NCBI RefSeq assembly: GCF_016482685.1
Contig: NZ_JACYHF010000019.1
Coordinates: 1-64,000, forward strand
Reading direction: 5' to 3'
Length of the DNA stretch: 64,000 nt
DNA from: Streptomyces sp. DSM 110735
GTDB taxonomy: Bacteria; Actinomycetota; Actinomycetes; Streptomycetales; Streptomycetaceae
The notes under the pieces were generated by a model. The model made no database searches. It had not been told where the DNA came from and saw only the letters and a program-made list of their open reading frames with translations. Shown here one piece after another: positions 8,288 to 15,733 of the stretch; the first letter of the stretch is position 1; each line of letters starts with the position of its first letter. Position numbers and translations under genes: made by a program.

Positions 8288-10422
8288 CCGGCCACAACGA
8301 CGCCCGGGCCGACGGCCGGGGCCGCGTCTACCAGGCTTCCGGTGACCAGCACATCACCGAACACCACCACCACGGACCCGACTGGAGCGGCCCGGACTCG
8401 GTTCGCCGCCCGGCGGTCGGCCGTGCCCCGGTGGTGCTCCGTGACCGAGCCGCGGAGATGGACCGCCTGCGCGCGGCCGTCGAACCCGGCATCGGCAATG
8501 GTGTCTACGTCCTGCACGGCCTCGGCGGCTGCGGAAAGACCGCCGTCGCCTACACGCTCTTCGACCACGCCACCCGTCACACCGGCCGGATCGGCCTGTG
8601 GGTCAACGCCTCCGACCCCGCCTCCCTGCGCGCCGGGATGCTCGCGGTCGCCGCCGACCGCGGTGCCACCGACGGCGAACTGATGGGCGCGCGCAGTGGA
8701 TTACGCCCCGCGGCGGACCTCGTCTGGCAGCACCTCGACCATTCCGACCAGCCCTGGCTGCTCGTCCTCGACAACGCCGACGACCCGGCGATCCTCCGCG
8801 AGGGCGGCTGGCTGCGCACCAGCCCGGCCGGGATCGTCATCGTCACCAGCAGACAGGCGGCGCCCCACTGGTGGCCCGGTGCCGAACTCCTCCAGTTCGG
8901 CGTACTCCCCCGCGACGAAGCCGCCCTGGTACTGCGCGATCTCGCACCGGACGCCGGGACGGTCGAGGACGCGGCGGAGATCGCCGACCGTCTCGGTCGG
9001 CTGCCCCTCGCGCTCACGCTCGCCGGTGGCTTCCTGGCCCACCAGGTGATCGACCCCTGGACCATGACCGACTACGGCCGACGGCTCGACGGTGGGGACG
9101 GGCTCGATCCCATCGAGTTGATCGACCAAGGCGCCCTGGACGGCAGCGACTCCCGGCACCTGCTCAGCCGCACCTGGCAGCTCTCCCTCGACGCCCTTAC
9201 CGCCCAGGGGCTGCCCGAAGCCGGGAGCCTGCTGCGACTGCTCACCTGCTGGGCGGGCGACCCACTGCCCCTCTCACTGCTCTCCGGCGCCACGTTCGGC
9301 TCGGCCCTCCCGGCGTTCCGTGTCGAGTCGGCCCTGCGCGGACTGCTCGACCAGTCCCTCACCGAGCTGGTGCCCGGCGGGGTGCGCTGTCTGCGCACCC
9401 ACGGTGTGCTGCTCGACAGCGTGGCCCGGACCACCCCCTCCGACCAGTACGAACAGCTCGCCGCGGCAGCCGCCCGGCAGCTCAGGGCCGCGCTGCCGGA
9501 GAACCCGGAACGCGCGACGCACGACCCGCGCAGTCACCTGCTCGCCCCGCATGTACTGGCGCTGCTGCGGAGGGTCGTGGTCTGGCCGGTCGACCAGTCA
9601 GTCGTGGAGGAGGCCACCGAGTGCTCGTTGCGGCTCGTGATCGCGCTTCACCGTGACGGCGACTACTCCTCGGCGCTTTCCCTCGCCAACAGAGCCGTCG
9701 AACTCGCCGAGCGGCGTCTGTCCGGCGACCACCGGCTGGTCATCAGGCTGCGCCAACGTGCCGGTCGGGCGGTGTACCGGCTCGGTCGATTCGAGGAAGC
9801 CGAGGTCCTGCACCGCCGCATACTCGAAGCGTGCGAACGCGCCTTCGGCCCCTCGGACTTGGACACCCTGGAGAGCTGTGTGGGGCTGTCGCGGTCGCTG
9901 TGGCAACTCGGGCGCGAACCGGAGGCGATGCGGCTGATCCGGCGGATCATCGCGGGCAGGACCGAGACGCTGGGAGCCGTCCACCCCTCGACCCTCCTCG
10001 CACGAGCCTCGCTCCTGGAAGTGGCTCCGGGACCGGAGCTGGACGAGGAAGTCGCCCTGGGGCACGCCCTCGTGGCGGACTGCCACCGCACCTTCGGGGG
10101 GCGGCATCCGATCACGTTGATTGCCGAACTCGACCAGGCGGACCTCCTCCGTCGCGCGGGGCGCACCGCCGAGGCGCTTCCCGGCGCCCGCAGAGCCCAT
10201 GCGGCACACGAGCAGCGCTACGGACCCGAGTACCCGATCACCTTGGCCGCCCGGTCCCTGCTGAGTACCGTCCTGGCCGAACTCGGCCGGTATGACGAGG
10301 CGATCGAAGAGGTCGAGGCGGTGGCGGAGGCGCGGGCCCGCGTACTGGGGGCGTCCCATCCCTGGACGTTGGCGTCCCAGGAGAGGCTGGCCGAGTACCG
10401 GCGCGCGCACGGACAGCCGTAG
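8284..10422 (+). CDS. NB-ARC/TPR (NLR-like) STAND ATPase with N-terminal RHIM-like motif
   Basis: This 712-residue protein begins at GTG 8284. Residues 12-28 (RGRVYQASGDQHITEHH) repeat the motif at the end of the upstream protein. The NB-ARC ATPase follows, with Walker A GLGGCGKT (79-86), Walker B WLLVLDNADD (158-167), the sensor IVTSR (186-190) and the GLPL-like GRLPLAL near 238-244. A winged-helix part leads to tetratricopeptide repeats from about residue 440 to the end (for example GDYSSALSLANRAVELAE and GRFEEAEVLHRRILEA), the likely sensor. Leu140 is a TTA codon (8701-8703), so translation should need the bldA tRNA. An open frame continues upstream to 7729, but it overlaps the small gene out of frame and has no ribosome site. 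The likely role is a cell-death or antiphage switch. Confidence 0.88.
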   Translation: MTGHNDARADGRGRVYQASGDQHITEHHHHGPDWSGPDSVRRPAVGRAPVVLRDRAAEMDRLRAAVEPGIGNGVYVLHGLGGCGKTAVAYTLFDHATRHTGRIGLWVNASDPASLRAGMLAVAADRGATDGELMGARSGLRPAADLVWQHLDHSDQPWLLVLDNADDPAILREGGWLRTSPAGIVIVTSRQAAPHWWPGAELLQFGVLPRDEAALVLRDLAPDAGTVEDAAEIADRLGRLPLALTLAGGFLAHQVIDPWTMTDYGRRLDGGDGLDPIELIDQGALDGSDSRHLLSRTWQLSLDALTAQGLPEAGSLLRLLTCWAGDPLPLSLLSGATFGSALPAFRVESALRGLLDQSLTELVPGGVRCLRTHGVLLDSVARTTPSDQYEQLAAAAARQLRAALPENPERATHDPRSHLLAPHVLALLRRVVVWPVDQSVVEEATECSLRLVIALHRDGDYSSALSLANRAVELAERRLSGDHRLVIRLRQRAGRAVYRLGRFEEAEVLHRRILEACERAFGPSDLDTLESCVGLSRSLWQLGREPEAMRLIRRIIAGRTETLGAVHPSTLLARASLLEVAPGPELDEEVALGHALVADCHRTFGGRHPITLIAELDQADLLRRAGRTAEALPGARRAHAAHEQRYGPEYPITLAARSLLSTVLAELGRYDEAIEEVEAVAEARARVLGASHPWTLASQERLAEYRRAHGQP

Positions 10423-10440
10423 TCCGGGACTGCCGGGAGG

Positions 10441-11211
10441 TCACCCCTGGTGTCCCACCCCCGCCGACTCCTCCACCTCCAGCAGCGAAGCGCTGCGGCG
10501 TTCCTCGTCGAACTTTTTCCGGCCGCCCCGGAGGCCGAACAGCCGCTTGGTCAGGGCGATGTAGAGGACGGCGAGGATGTTGAGGGTGAGGGTGGCGATC
10601 TTGACCCAACTGATGTGCTCGGTGAGTTCGTAGATCTCCAGGGGGAGGAAGGCGGCGGTGGCGACGACGGTGAGGTACTCCGCCCAGCGCTTGGCGTACC
10701 AGAGCCCGACCGCTTCGATCAGTTCGATCAGGGCGTAGGCGAGGAGGACGCCCGCCACCACCAGGAGGGTCGAGTGGTGGTAGCCGAACGCCTTCTGGAT
10801 GGAGCCGACGACCGGGGAGTGGTCCAGGTCGTAGTGGAAGTGGCGGAAGACCGGGCGGAAGACGTCGAGGTACTCGTCGAACAGGCGGCGCACCGCGTCC
10901 TGGCTGTTGCTGAACTTCCAGACCGCGACCGCCACCAGCACGATGAACACCCCGCGCAGCGCCCGTTCCACGGCGAGGAAACGCAGGACGAACAGGTCCC
11001 GCAGCACCTTTCCGCGCGGGACCAGCGGAGCCTCCGACGCCGGACCGGAACCGTGCGGCTCGCCCGGGGTGAAGTCGCCGCAGCGCAGGCAGCGCCAGAT
11101 GTCGCCCAGCTCGGTGCGGGCGTGGAGGCGTATGCGGAGTCTGGGGTCGTCCGGCGCGTAGGTCACATGGCCCTTGCGGGCGCAGGTCCGCCGGTTCCAG
11201 TCGATCTTCAT
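10441..11211 (-). CDS. DUF2127-type membrane protein with N-terminal zinc-ribbon-like segment
   Basis: The protein has 256 residues. The first 50 hold CARKGH and CLRCGD, which could bind one zinc ion. Then come hydrophobic segments (ALRGVFIVLVAVAVW, STLLVVAGVLLAYALIELIE, YLTVVATAAFLPLEIYELT and a last one near KIATLTLNILAVLYIALTKR), typical of DUF2127 membrane proteins. The function is unknown. It converges with the NLR-like gene (18-nt gap) and shows no operon partner. The ATG at 11211 starts directly at MKIDWNRRTC. Confidence 0.75.
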   Translation of the reverse strand: MKIDWNRRTCARKGHVTYAPDDPRLRIRLHARTELGDIWRCLRCGDFTPGEPHGSGPASEAPLVPRGKVLRDLFVLRFLAVERALRGVFIVLVAVAVWKFSNSQDAVRRLFDEYLDVFRPVFRHFHYDLDHSPVVGSIQKAFGYHHSTLLVVAGVLLAYALIELIEAVGLWYAKRWAEYLTVVATAAFLPLEIYELTEHISWVKIATLTLNILAVLYIALTKRLFGLRGGRKKFDEERRSASLLEVEESAGVGHQG

Positions 11212-11314
11212 CCCCCGTGCCTCCGTATGACGTGCCGTGCCGTGCCGGTCCCGCGGATTCGCGGTTCCGGCACGGCACGTTAGTGGATCGTGGCGTGTCA
11301 GTCGGTCGGGGCGG

Positions 11315-13135
11315 TCACTTGGCCGCGGTTTCTGCCGGTTCGGCGTCCGGGTCGGGGGCGGATTCGGGTGCCGGTTCCGGTGCGGACTTCGGTGCCGGTG
11401 CCGGTTCCGGTGCGGGCTTCGGCTCCGCCGCTACGGCATCCTTCGCGTCGTCGGCAGCCTCGGCAGACTCACCAACGCCAGCAGCCTCAACAACCTCAGC
11501 CGTCTCGACCGCCCCCGTCTTCTCCCGCCCCGGCAGCAGCACCGTCACCACCACCGTGCCCACCGCCAGGATCACCGCCCCGATCAGGCTCGTGTGCGCC
11601 ACCGCGTCGGAGAACGACGCGCCGACCGCCTCGGCCATCCGGTGCGCGCCGGAGGCGAGCTGGGTCGCCTGCTGCTTGAGCTGGGCGGCCTGCTGGGGGT
11701 CGGTCGCGGCGGCTGCCTTCGCGGCGAGGGCGTGCGCCTTGTCGCCGATGCCCTGCGCGACGGCGTAGCCCGCGCCGACCGAGTCCCGCGCGGTGTCCAG
11801 CGCGTTCGCCGGGAGCCCGCTGCCCTTGGTCGAGGACGTGAGGTGGTCGCCGTAGGAGGTGGCGAGGAGGGAGCCGAGGATCGCGATGCCGAGCGAGCCG
11901 CCCAGCTCCAGCGAGGTGTCGTTGACCGCGCCGCCCACGCCCAGCTCGGACTCCGGGAAGGAGCCCATGATCGCGTCGGTGCAGGGCGAGAGGGCGAGAC
12001 CGATGGCGAGACCCAGGACGACGAGGGGCGCCACGAAGTCGCCGTACGTCGAGCCCGCGTCCACACGGGTCAGCAGCGCGAGCGCCACCGTGCCGCCGAC
12101 CATGCCCGCGCCGACGGTCCAGCGCATCCCGACGCGCGGGGTCAGCCAGCCGGTGAGCGCCGAGCCGACGAAGACCGCTCCGGCCAGCGGCAGCATACGG
12201 ACGCCGGTCTCCAGCGCGTCGTAGCCGAGGACGAACTGGAGGTGCTGGGTCAGGTAGTAGAACGCGCCGAAGACCGCCAGGAAGAACAGGGCGACGGCGA
12301 GGTTGGAGCCCGCGAAGCGGCGGTCGGCGAAGCGGCGTACGTCAAGGACGGGGCGCGGGTGCCGCAGTTCCCAGCCGACGAAGGCGATCAGACCGAGCCC
12401 CGCGACGACCGCGGCGGTGACGGCCTTGGCGCCCCAGCCGAAGTGCGGTCCCTCGATGATCATGTAGACGAGCGCGCCGACCCAGACCACGGACAGCAGA
12501 CCGCCGACGTAGTCGATCCGCTCGCTGTGCCCCGCCTTCGACGGCGGTACGAGGACCAGGGCGGCGACGATCGCCACGGCCGCGATCGGCACGTTGATCA
12601 GGAAGGTCGAGGACCAGCCGTGGTCGCGCAGCAGCGCGCCCGCGACGACCGGTCCCGCGGCGATGGCGAGACCCGCCGTCGCGGTCCACAGGGTGATCGC
12701 CTTGGCGCGCTCGGCGCGCGGGAAGGTCGCCGTGAGCAGCGAGAGCGTGGCCGGCATGATCAGCGCGGCGCCGAAGCCCATCACGGCACGCGCCGCGATG
12801 ACGGTGGTGGAGCTGTCGGCGACGTACCCGAAGACCGCGCCCCCGCCGAACACGGTGAGACCGAGGATCAGCGCCCCGCGGCGGCTGTACTTGTCGCCGA
12901 TCGCGCCGAGCAGCAGCATCAGCGCGGCGTACGGAACGGTGTAGCCGTCGATCACCCACTGGAGGTCGGCGCTGGACAGCCCCAGGTCACGGGTCATGTC
13001 GGGCGCGGCGACCGTGAGGGCGGTGTTCGCCATCACGATGATCAGCAGGCTGAGGCACAGCACGAGCAGTGCCCACCAGCGCCGGGGGTAGGGACGCCCC
13101 GTCCTCTCGACCGGTTCGTTCATGACGAGTCGCAT
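11315..13135 (-). CDS. MFS drug exporter, DHA2/EmrB-QacA type (14 TM)
   Basis: This 606-residue permease carries the DHA2 hallmarks: LQWVIDGYTVPYAALMLLLG at TM2, the loop motif GDKYSRRGALILGL and the TM5 motif C region around WTATAGLAIAAGPVVAGALL. After the last helix there is a Pro/Ala/Glu-rich tail encoded by a tandem-like GCC/CCG repeat. The start was set at ATG 13135 (MRLVMNEPVE), with ATG 13123 as an alternative; AGGAAGG lies 11 nt upstream. The open frame extends further but would overrun the divergent promoter. It is divergent from a TetR gene, with three palindromic operators between, so it is probably repressed by that TetR and induced by a toxic ligand. Confidence 0.9.
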   Translation of the reverse strand: MRLVMNEPVERTGRPYPRRWWALLVLCLSLLIIVMANTALTVAAPDMTRDLGLSSADLQWVIDGYTVPYAALMLLLGAIGDKYSRRGALILGLTVFGGGAVFGYVADSSTTVIAARAVMGFGAALIMPATLSLLTATFPRAERAKAITLWTATAGLAIAAGPVVAGALLRDHGWSSTFLINVPIAAVAIVAALVLVPPSKAGHSERIDYVGGLLSVVWVGALVYMIIEGPHFGWGAKAVTAAVVAGLGLIAFVGWELRHPRPVLDVRRFADRRFAGSNLAVALFFLAVFGAFYYLTQHLQFVLGYDALETGVRMLPLAGAVFVGSALTGWLTPRVGMRWTVGAGMVGGTVALALLTRVDAGSTYGDFVAPLVVLGLAIGLALSPCTDAIMGSFPESELGVGGAVNDTSLELGGSLGIAILGSLLATSYGDHLTSSTKGSGLPANALDTARDSVGAGYAVAQGIGDKAHALAAKAAAATDPQQAAQLKQQATQLASGAHRMAEAVGASFSDAVAHTSLIGAVILAVGTVVVTVLLPGREKTGAVETAEVVEAAGVGESAEAADDAKDAVAAEPKPAPEPAPAPKSAPEPAPESAPDPDAEPAETAAK

Positions 13136-13192
13136 GACAGGGGTGGCCTTCCTCGGCAGCGTGCGCGACGGGACAACCTGCGCGATACGGAC

Positions 13193-13255
13193 TTGCACAG
13201 GGGCGTGCAATTGCACAACCATGTGCAATGTACGTCGTTGCACAACGCTGTGCAA
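13193..13255. promoter_or_regulatory. Three 18-bp palindromic operators in the MFS/tetR divergent region
   Basis: The sites are 13193-13210 (TTGCACAGGGGCGTGCAA), 13211-13228 (TTGCACAACCATGTGCAA) and 13238-13255 (TTGCACAACGCTGTGCAA). The last two are perfect TTGCACA-N4-TGTGCAA dyads. The first two abut exactly, and the third starts 27 nt after the second. A half-site, GTGTGCACA, overlaps the tetR start. They are the likely binding sites for the neighbouring TetR protein, controlling itself and the exporter. Confidence 0.85.
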
Positions 13256-13273
13256 GTCGAGAGGGTGTGCACA

Positions 13274-13897
13274 ATGACTGCCATGACCACGGGTAACCCC
13301 AGCCGCGCCGACACCAACCGGCGCCGCATCCTCGACGTCGCGCTCGCCGAACTGCTGCGTGATCCCGAGGCATCGATGGACCAGATCGCGCGCGCTGCGG
13401 GCGTCGTACGGCGCACGGTGTACGGGCACTTCCCGAGCCGGGAGGCGCTGATCGGCACGCTCGTGGACGAGGCGGTGCAGGTGCTGACGGACACCGACGC
13501 GGGCGCCCGGACGGACGTGACGGACCCGGCGGAGGCGGTCGCCCGTACGGTGCTCACGGTCTGGGAGATCGCCGACCGCTACCGGTTGCTGGTGGCCCTC
13601 GCCCAGCGCACGGTCACCGTGCAGGGCATCCGCGACCGGCTCGCACCGCTGCGCGCGGAGAAGGCACGGCTGCTCCAACGCGGGCTGGAGGACGGCACGT
13701 TCGTCTCCCCGCTGCCGCCTCCTGCGCTCGCGCTCGTCCACGAGCAGATGCTGTTCGCGGTGATGGAGGCGGTGAACGAGGGCGCGCTCCCGGCCGAGGA
13801 GGCGGGGAGCGCGGCGGCGGTGACGATGCTGACGGCGGCGGGGGTGCCGTCGGAGCGGGCGGTGGAGCTGGTGGAGCGGGTGCGGGGGGAGGTGTAG
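13274..13897 (+). CDS. TetR-family repressor of the adjacent MFS exporter
   Basis: This 207-residue protein has a TetR DNA-binding domain at residues 12-60 (RRRILDVALAELL, then MDQIARAAGVVRRTVYGHFP and SREALIGTLVDEA) and a helical ligand domain with EQMLFAVMEAVNEG near residue 160. The ATG at 13274 was chosen; ATG 13283 is also possible. The last operator ends 18 nt before the start, so autoregulation is likely. The gene ends at 13897, followed by a repeat-rich gap. Confidence 0.9.
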   Translation: MTAMTTGNPSRADTNRRRILDVALAELLRDPEASMDQIARAAGVVRRTVYGHFPSREALIGTLVDEAVQVLTDTDAGARTDVTDPAEAVARTVLTVWEIADRYRLLVALAQRTVTVQGIRDRLAPLRAEKARLLQRGLEDGTFVSPLPPPALALVHEQMLFAVMEAVNEGALPAEEAGSAAAVTMLTAAGVPSERAVELVERVRGEV

Positions 13898-13920
13898 CCC
13901 CGCGCTTGCGCTCCCGCACG

Positions 13921-14035
13921 TGTGAACCCCGCCCTCGCGAACCCTCCCCTGTGAACCCCGCCCTCGCGATCCCTCCCTGTGAACCCCGCGAACTCGACGC
14001 CTCGACTGTGAACCCCACGAACTCGACAGCCGGAC
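13921..14035. repeat. Four tandem copies of a 28-29 bp unit beginning TGTGAACCCC
   Basis: Units start at 13921, 13950, 13979 and 14007, a period of 29, 29 and 28 nt. The first two are nearly identical (TGTGAACCCCGCCCTCGCGA then CCCTCCC). The last two share CGAACTCGAC. Two inverted copies (GTTCACA) follow at about 14072 and 14099. The array fills the gap between tetR and the convergent symporter gene. Confidence 0.75.
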
Positions 14036-14070
14036 GCCCGGCCCCGGTTCAGGCGGGTCCGGGCGTCCGG
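14030..14070. terminator. 12-bp perfect hairpin downstream of tetR and dctA
   Basis: CCGGACGCCCGG (14030-14041) pairs perfectly with CCGGGCGTCCGG (14059-14070) across a 17-nt loop. Outer GTGAAC and GTTCAC segments could extend it. Its position between convergent genes suggests a bidirectional terminator. Confidence 0.55.
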
Positions 14071-14172
14071 AGTTCACAAGGGGCGCGACTGTTGACCGAG
14101 TTCACAGCCGGACGACCCGTGTACTGAAGTCGCGGGACGGCGAACCGTGACATCGGTCAACCGGCGGAGCCG

Positions 14173-15582
14173 TTACGCCGAAGCCAGCTCCTTCTCCCCG
14201 CCCCCACGCTCCTGCGGCTCCCGCGACGCACCGCCGCCGTCGCCGTCACCCTTGCCGTCGCCGTCGTCGAGCAACGTCGTCTCGTCGAAGGGCAGTTCCC
14301 CGGAGAGCACCCGCTTGACCCGCTCCGCGTCGATCTCCTTCGTCCACGTGCCGATCAGCACCGTCGCGACCGAGTTGCCCGCGAAGTTGGTCAGCGCCCG
14401 CGCCTCGCTCATGAAGCGGTCGATGCCGACGACCAGCCCGATGCCGTCCACCAGCGCGGGCTTGTGCGACTGGAGTCCGCCGGCCAGCGTGGCGAGTCCG
14501 GCGCCGCTGACGCCCGCCGCGCCCTTGGAGGCGAGCAGCAGGAAGAGCAGCAGCGGGATCTGCTCGCCCACCGACATGGGCGTACCGAGGGCGTCGGCGA
14601 TGTAGAGGGACGCCATGGTCATGTAGATCATGGTGCCGTCGAGGTTGAAGGAGTACCCGGTCGGCACGGTGATGCCGACGACCGCCTTGCTGACGCCGAG
14701 GTGCTCCAGCTTGGCGATGAGCCGGGGCAGCGCCGACTCCGAGGACGAGGTCGACAGGATCAGCAGGAACTCACGGGCGAGGTACTTCATCAGCAGGAAG
14801 ATGTTCAGCCCGGAGACGATCCGCAGCAGCGCGCCGAGCACCACGAAGACGAACAGCACGCAGGTGACGTAGAAGCCGAACATCAGCACGGCGAGGCTCT
14901 TGAGCGCGTCGAGTCCGGCGGAGCCGACGACCGCCGCGATGGCGCCGAACGCGCCGATCGGCGCGGCCCACATGACCATCGCGAGGATGCGGAAGACCAG
15001 CCGCTGGATGTGCTCGATGCCGCGCAGCACCGGCTGCCCGGCGGCGCCCATCGCCTGGAGCGCGAACCCGGCGAGCAGCGCGATCAGCAGGGTCTGGAGG
15101 ACCTGCCCCTCGGTGAAGGCGGACACGAAGGTGACCGGGATGATCGACAGTACGAAGTCCACCGGGGGCAGCGCGTCGGCGGACACCTGCGCGTGCCCGC
15201 TCTGGCGGAGCGCCTCGGTCAGGTGCAGACCCTCGCCCGGGTGCAGGACGTTGCCGACGACCAGGCCGATGGCGAGCGCCACCAGCGACATCACGGTGAA
15301 GTAGCCGAGCGCGATGCCGCCGACCGCGCCGACCTTGGCGGCCTTGCGCACCGAGCCGATGCCGAGCACGATCGTGCAGAAGATGATGGGCGAGATCATC
15401 ATCTTGATGAGGTTCACGAAGCCGGTGCCCAGCGGCTTCAGCTCGACCCCGGCGTCGGGCCAGATGAGGCCCACCGCGATGCCGAGTGCGACCGCCACGA
15501 TGACGGCGATGTACAGGTAATGGGTGCGGTCCCGCTTCACGGCGGGTGCGGCAGGTGCCGTATCGGGGGTGCTGGCGGCCAC
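14173..15582 (-). CDS. dctA: Dicarboxylate/cation symporter (DAACS family, DctA-like)
   Basis: This 469-residue carrier has the family core: KPLGTGFVNLIKMMISPIIF, the HP1-like serine-rich loop STSSSESALPRLI, the substrate-site region PTGYSFNLDGTMIYM and VGIDRFMSEARALTNFAGNS near the end. It takes up C4-dicarboxylates with protons or sodium. The GTG at 15582 was chosen because AAGGAGGG lies five bases upstream; the frame stays open to 15630. The C-terminus ends in a Gly/Asp-rich tail. It is divergent from a CitA/CitB-type two-component system, which in known cases senses C4-dicarboxylates or citrate and controls the transporter. Confidence 0.92.
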   Translation of the reverse strand: MAASTPDTAPAAPAVKRDRTHYLYIAVIVAVALGIAVGLIWPDAGVELKPLGTGFVNLIKMMISPIIFCTIVLGIGSVRKAAKVGAVGGIALGYFTVMSLVALAIGLVVGNVLHPGEGLHLTEALRQSGHAQVSADALPPVDFVLSIIPVTFVSAFTEGQVLQTLLIALLAGFALQAMGAAGQPVLRGIEHIQRLVFRILAMVMWAAPIGAFGAIAAVVGSAGLDALKSLAVLMFGFYVTCVLFVFVVLGALLRIVSGLNIFLLMKYLAREFLLILSTSSSESALPRLIAKLEHLGVSKAVVGITVPTGYSFNLDGTMIYMTMASLYIADALGTPMSVGEQIPLLLFLLLASKGAAGVSGAGLATLAGGLQSHKPALVDGIGLVVGIDRFMSEARALTNFAGNSVATVLIGTWTKEIDAERVKRVLSGELPFDETTLLDDGDGKGDGDGGGASREPQERGGGEKELASA

Positions 15583-15654
15583 GGCTGCCCTCCTTGACGT
15601 CTTCGTCGGCACCTTCGGCGTGCGGCTCACGTCCGGGCGGTGCGGGGGATCGCC

Positions 15655-15685
15655 GTACTATCTCCCGCCATGTGACGGCGGTCAC
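15655..15685 (-). promoter_or_regulatory. dctA promoter with overlapping GTGAC dyad
   Basis: On the minus strand TGACCG (15684-15679) and TAGTAC (15660-15655) are 18 nt apart. The -35 box lies within a perfect GTGAC-N4-GTCAC dyad at 15672-15685. A direct repeat, GTTCATTTAGTTCA, follows at about 15692-15705. These are candidate response-regulator sites. Confidence 0.4.
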
Positions 15686-15733
15686 CCTTGCGTTCATTTA
15701 GTTCACGCCGGGATCGGCAGGCACACTGCTGGG

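Noticed and set aside
13921..14035. CRISPR array
   Set aside because: Only four units of 28-29 bp with no unique spacers between them, and no cas genes nearby.
13136..14077. N-terminal extension of the MFS exporter
   Set aside because: It would read through the operators and the divergent tetR gene; the transporter fold starts at MNEPVERTGRPYPRRWW.
13921..14106. Rex operator
   Set aside because: TGTGAAC and GTTCACA occur, but not as one 16-18 bp dyad; the copies are tandem and far apart.
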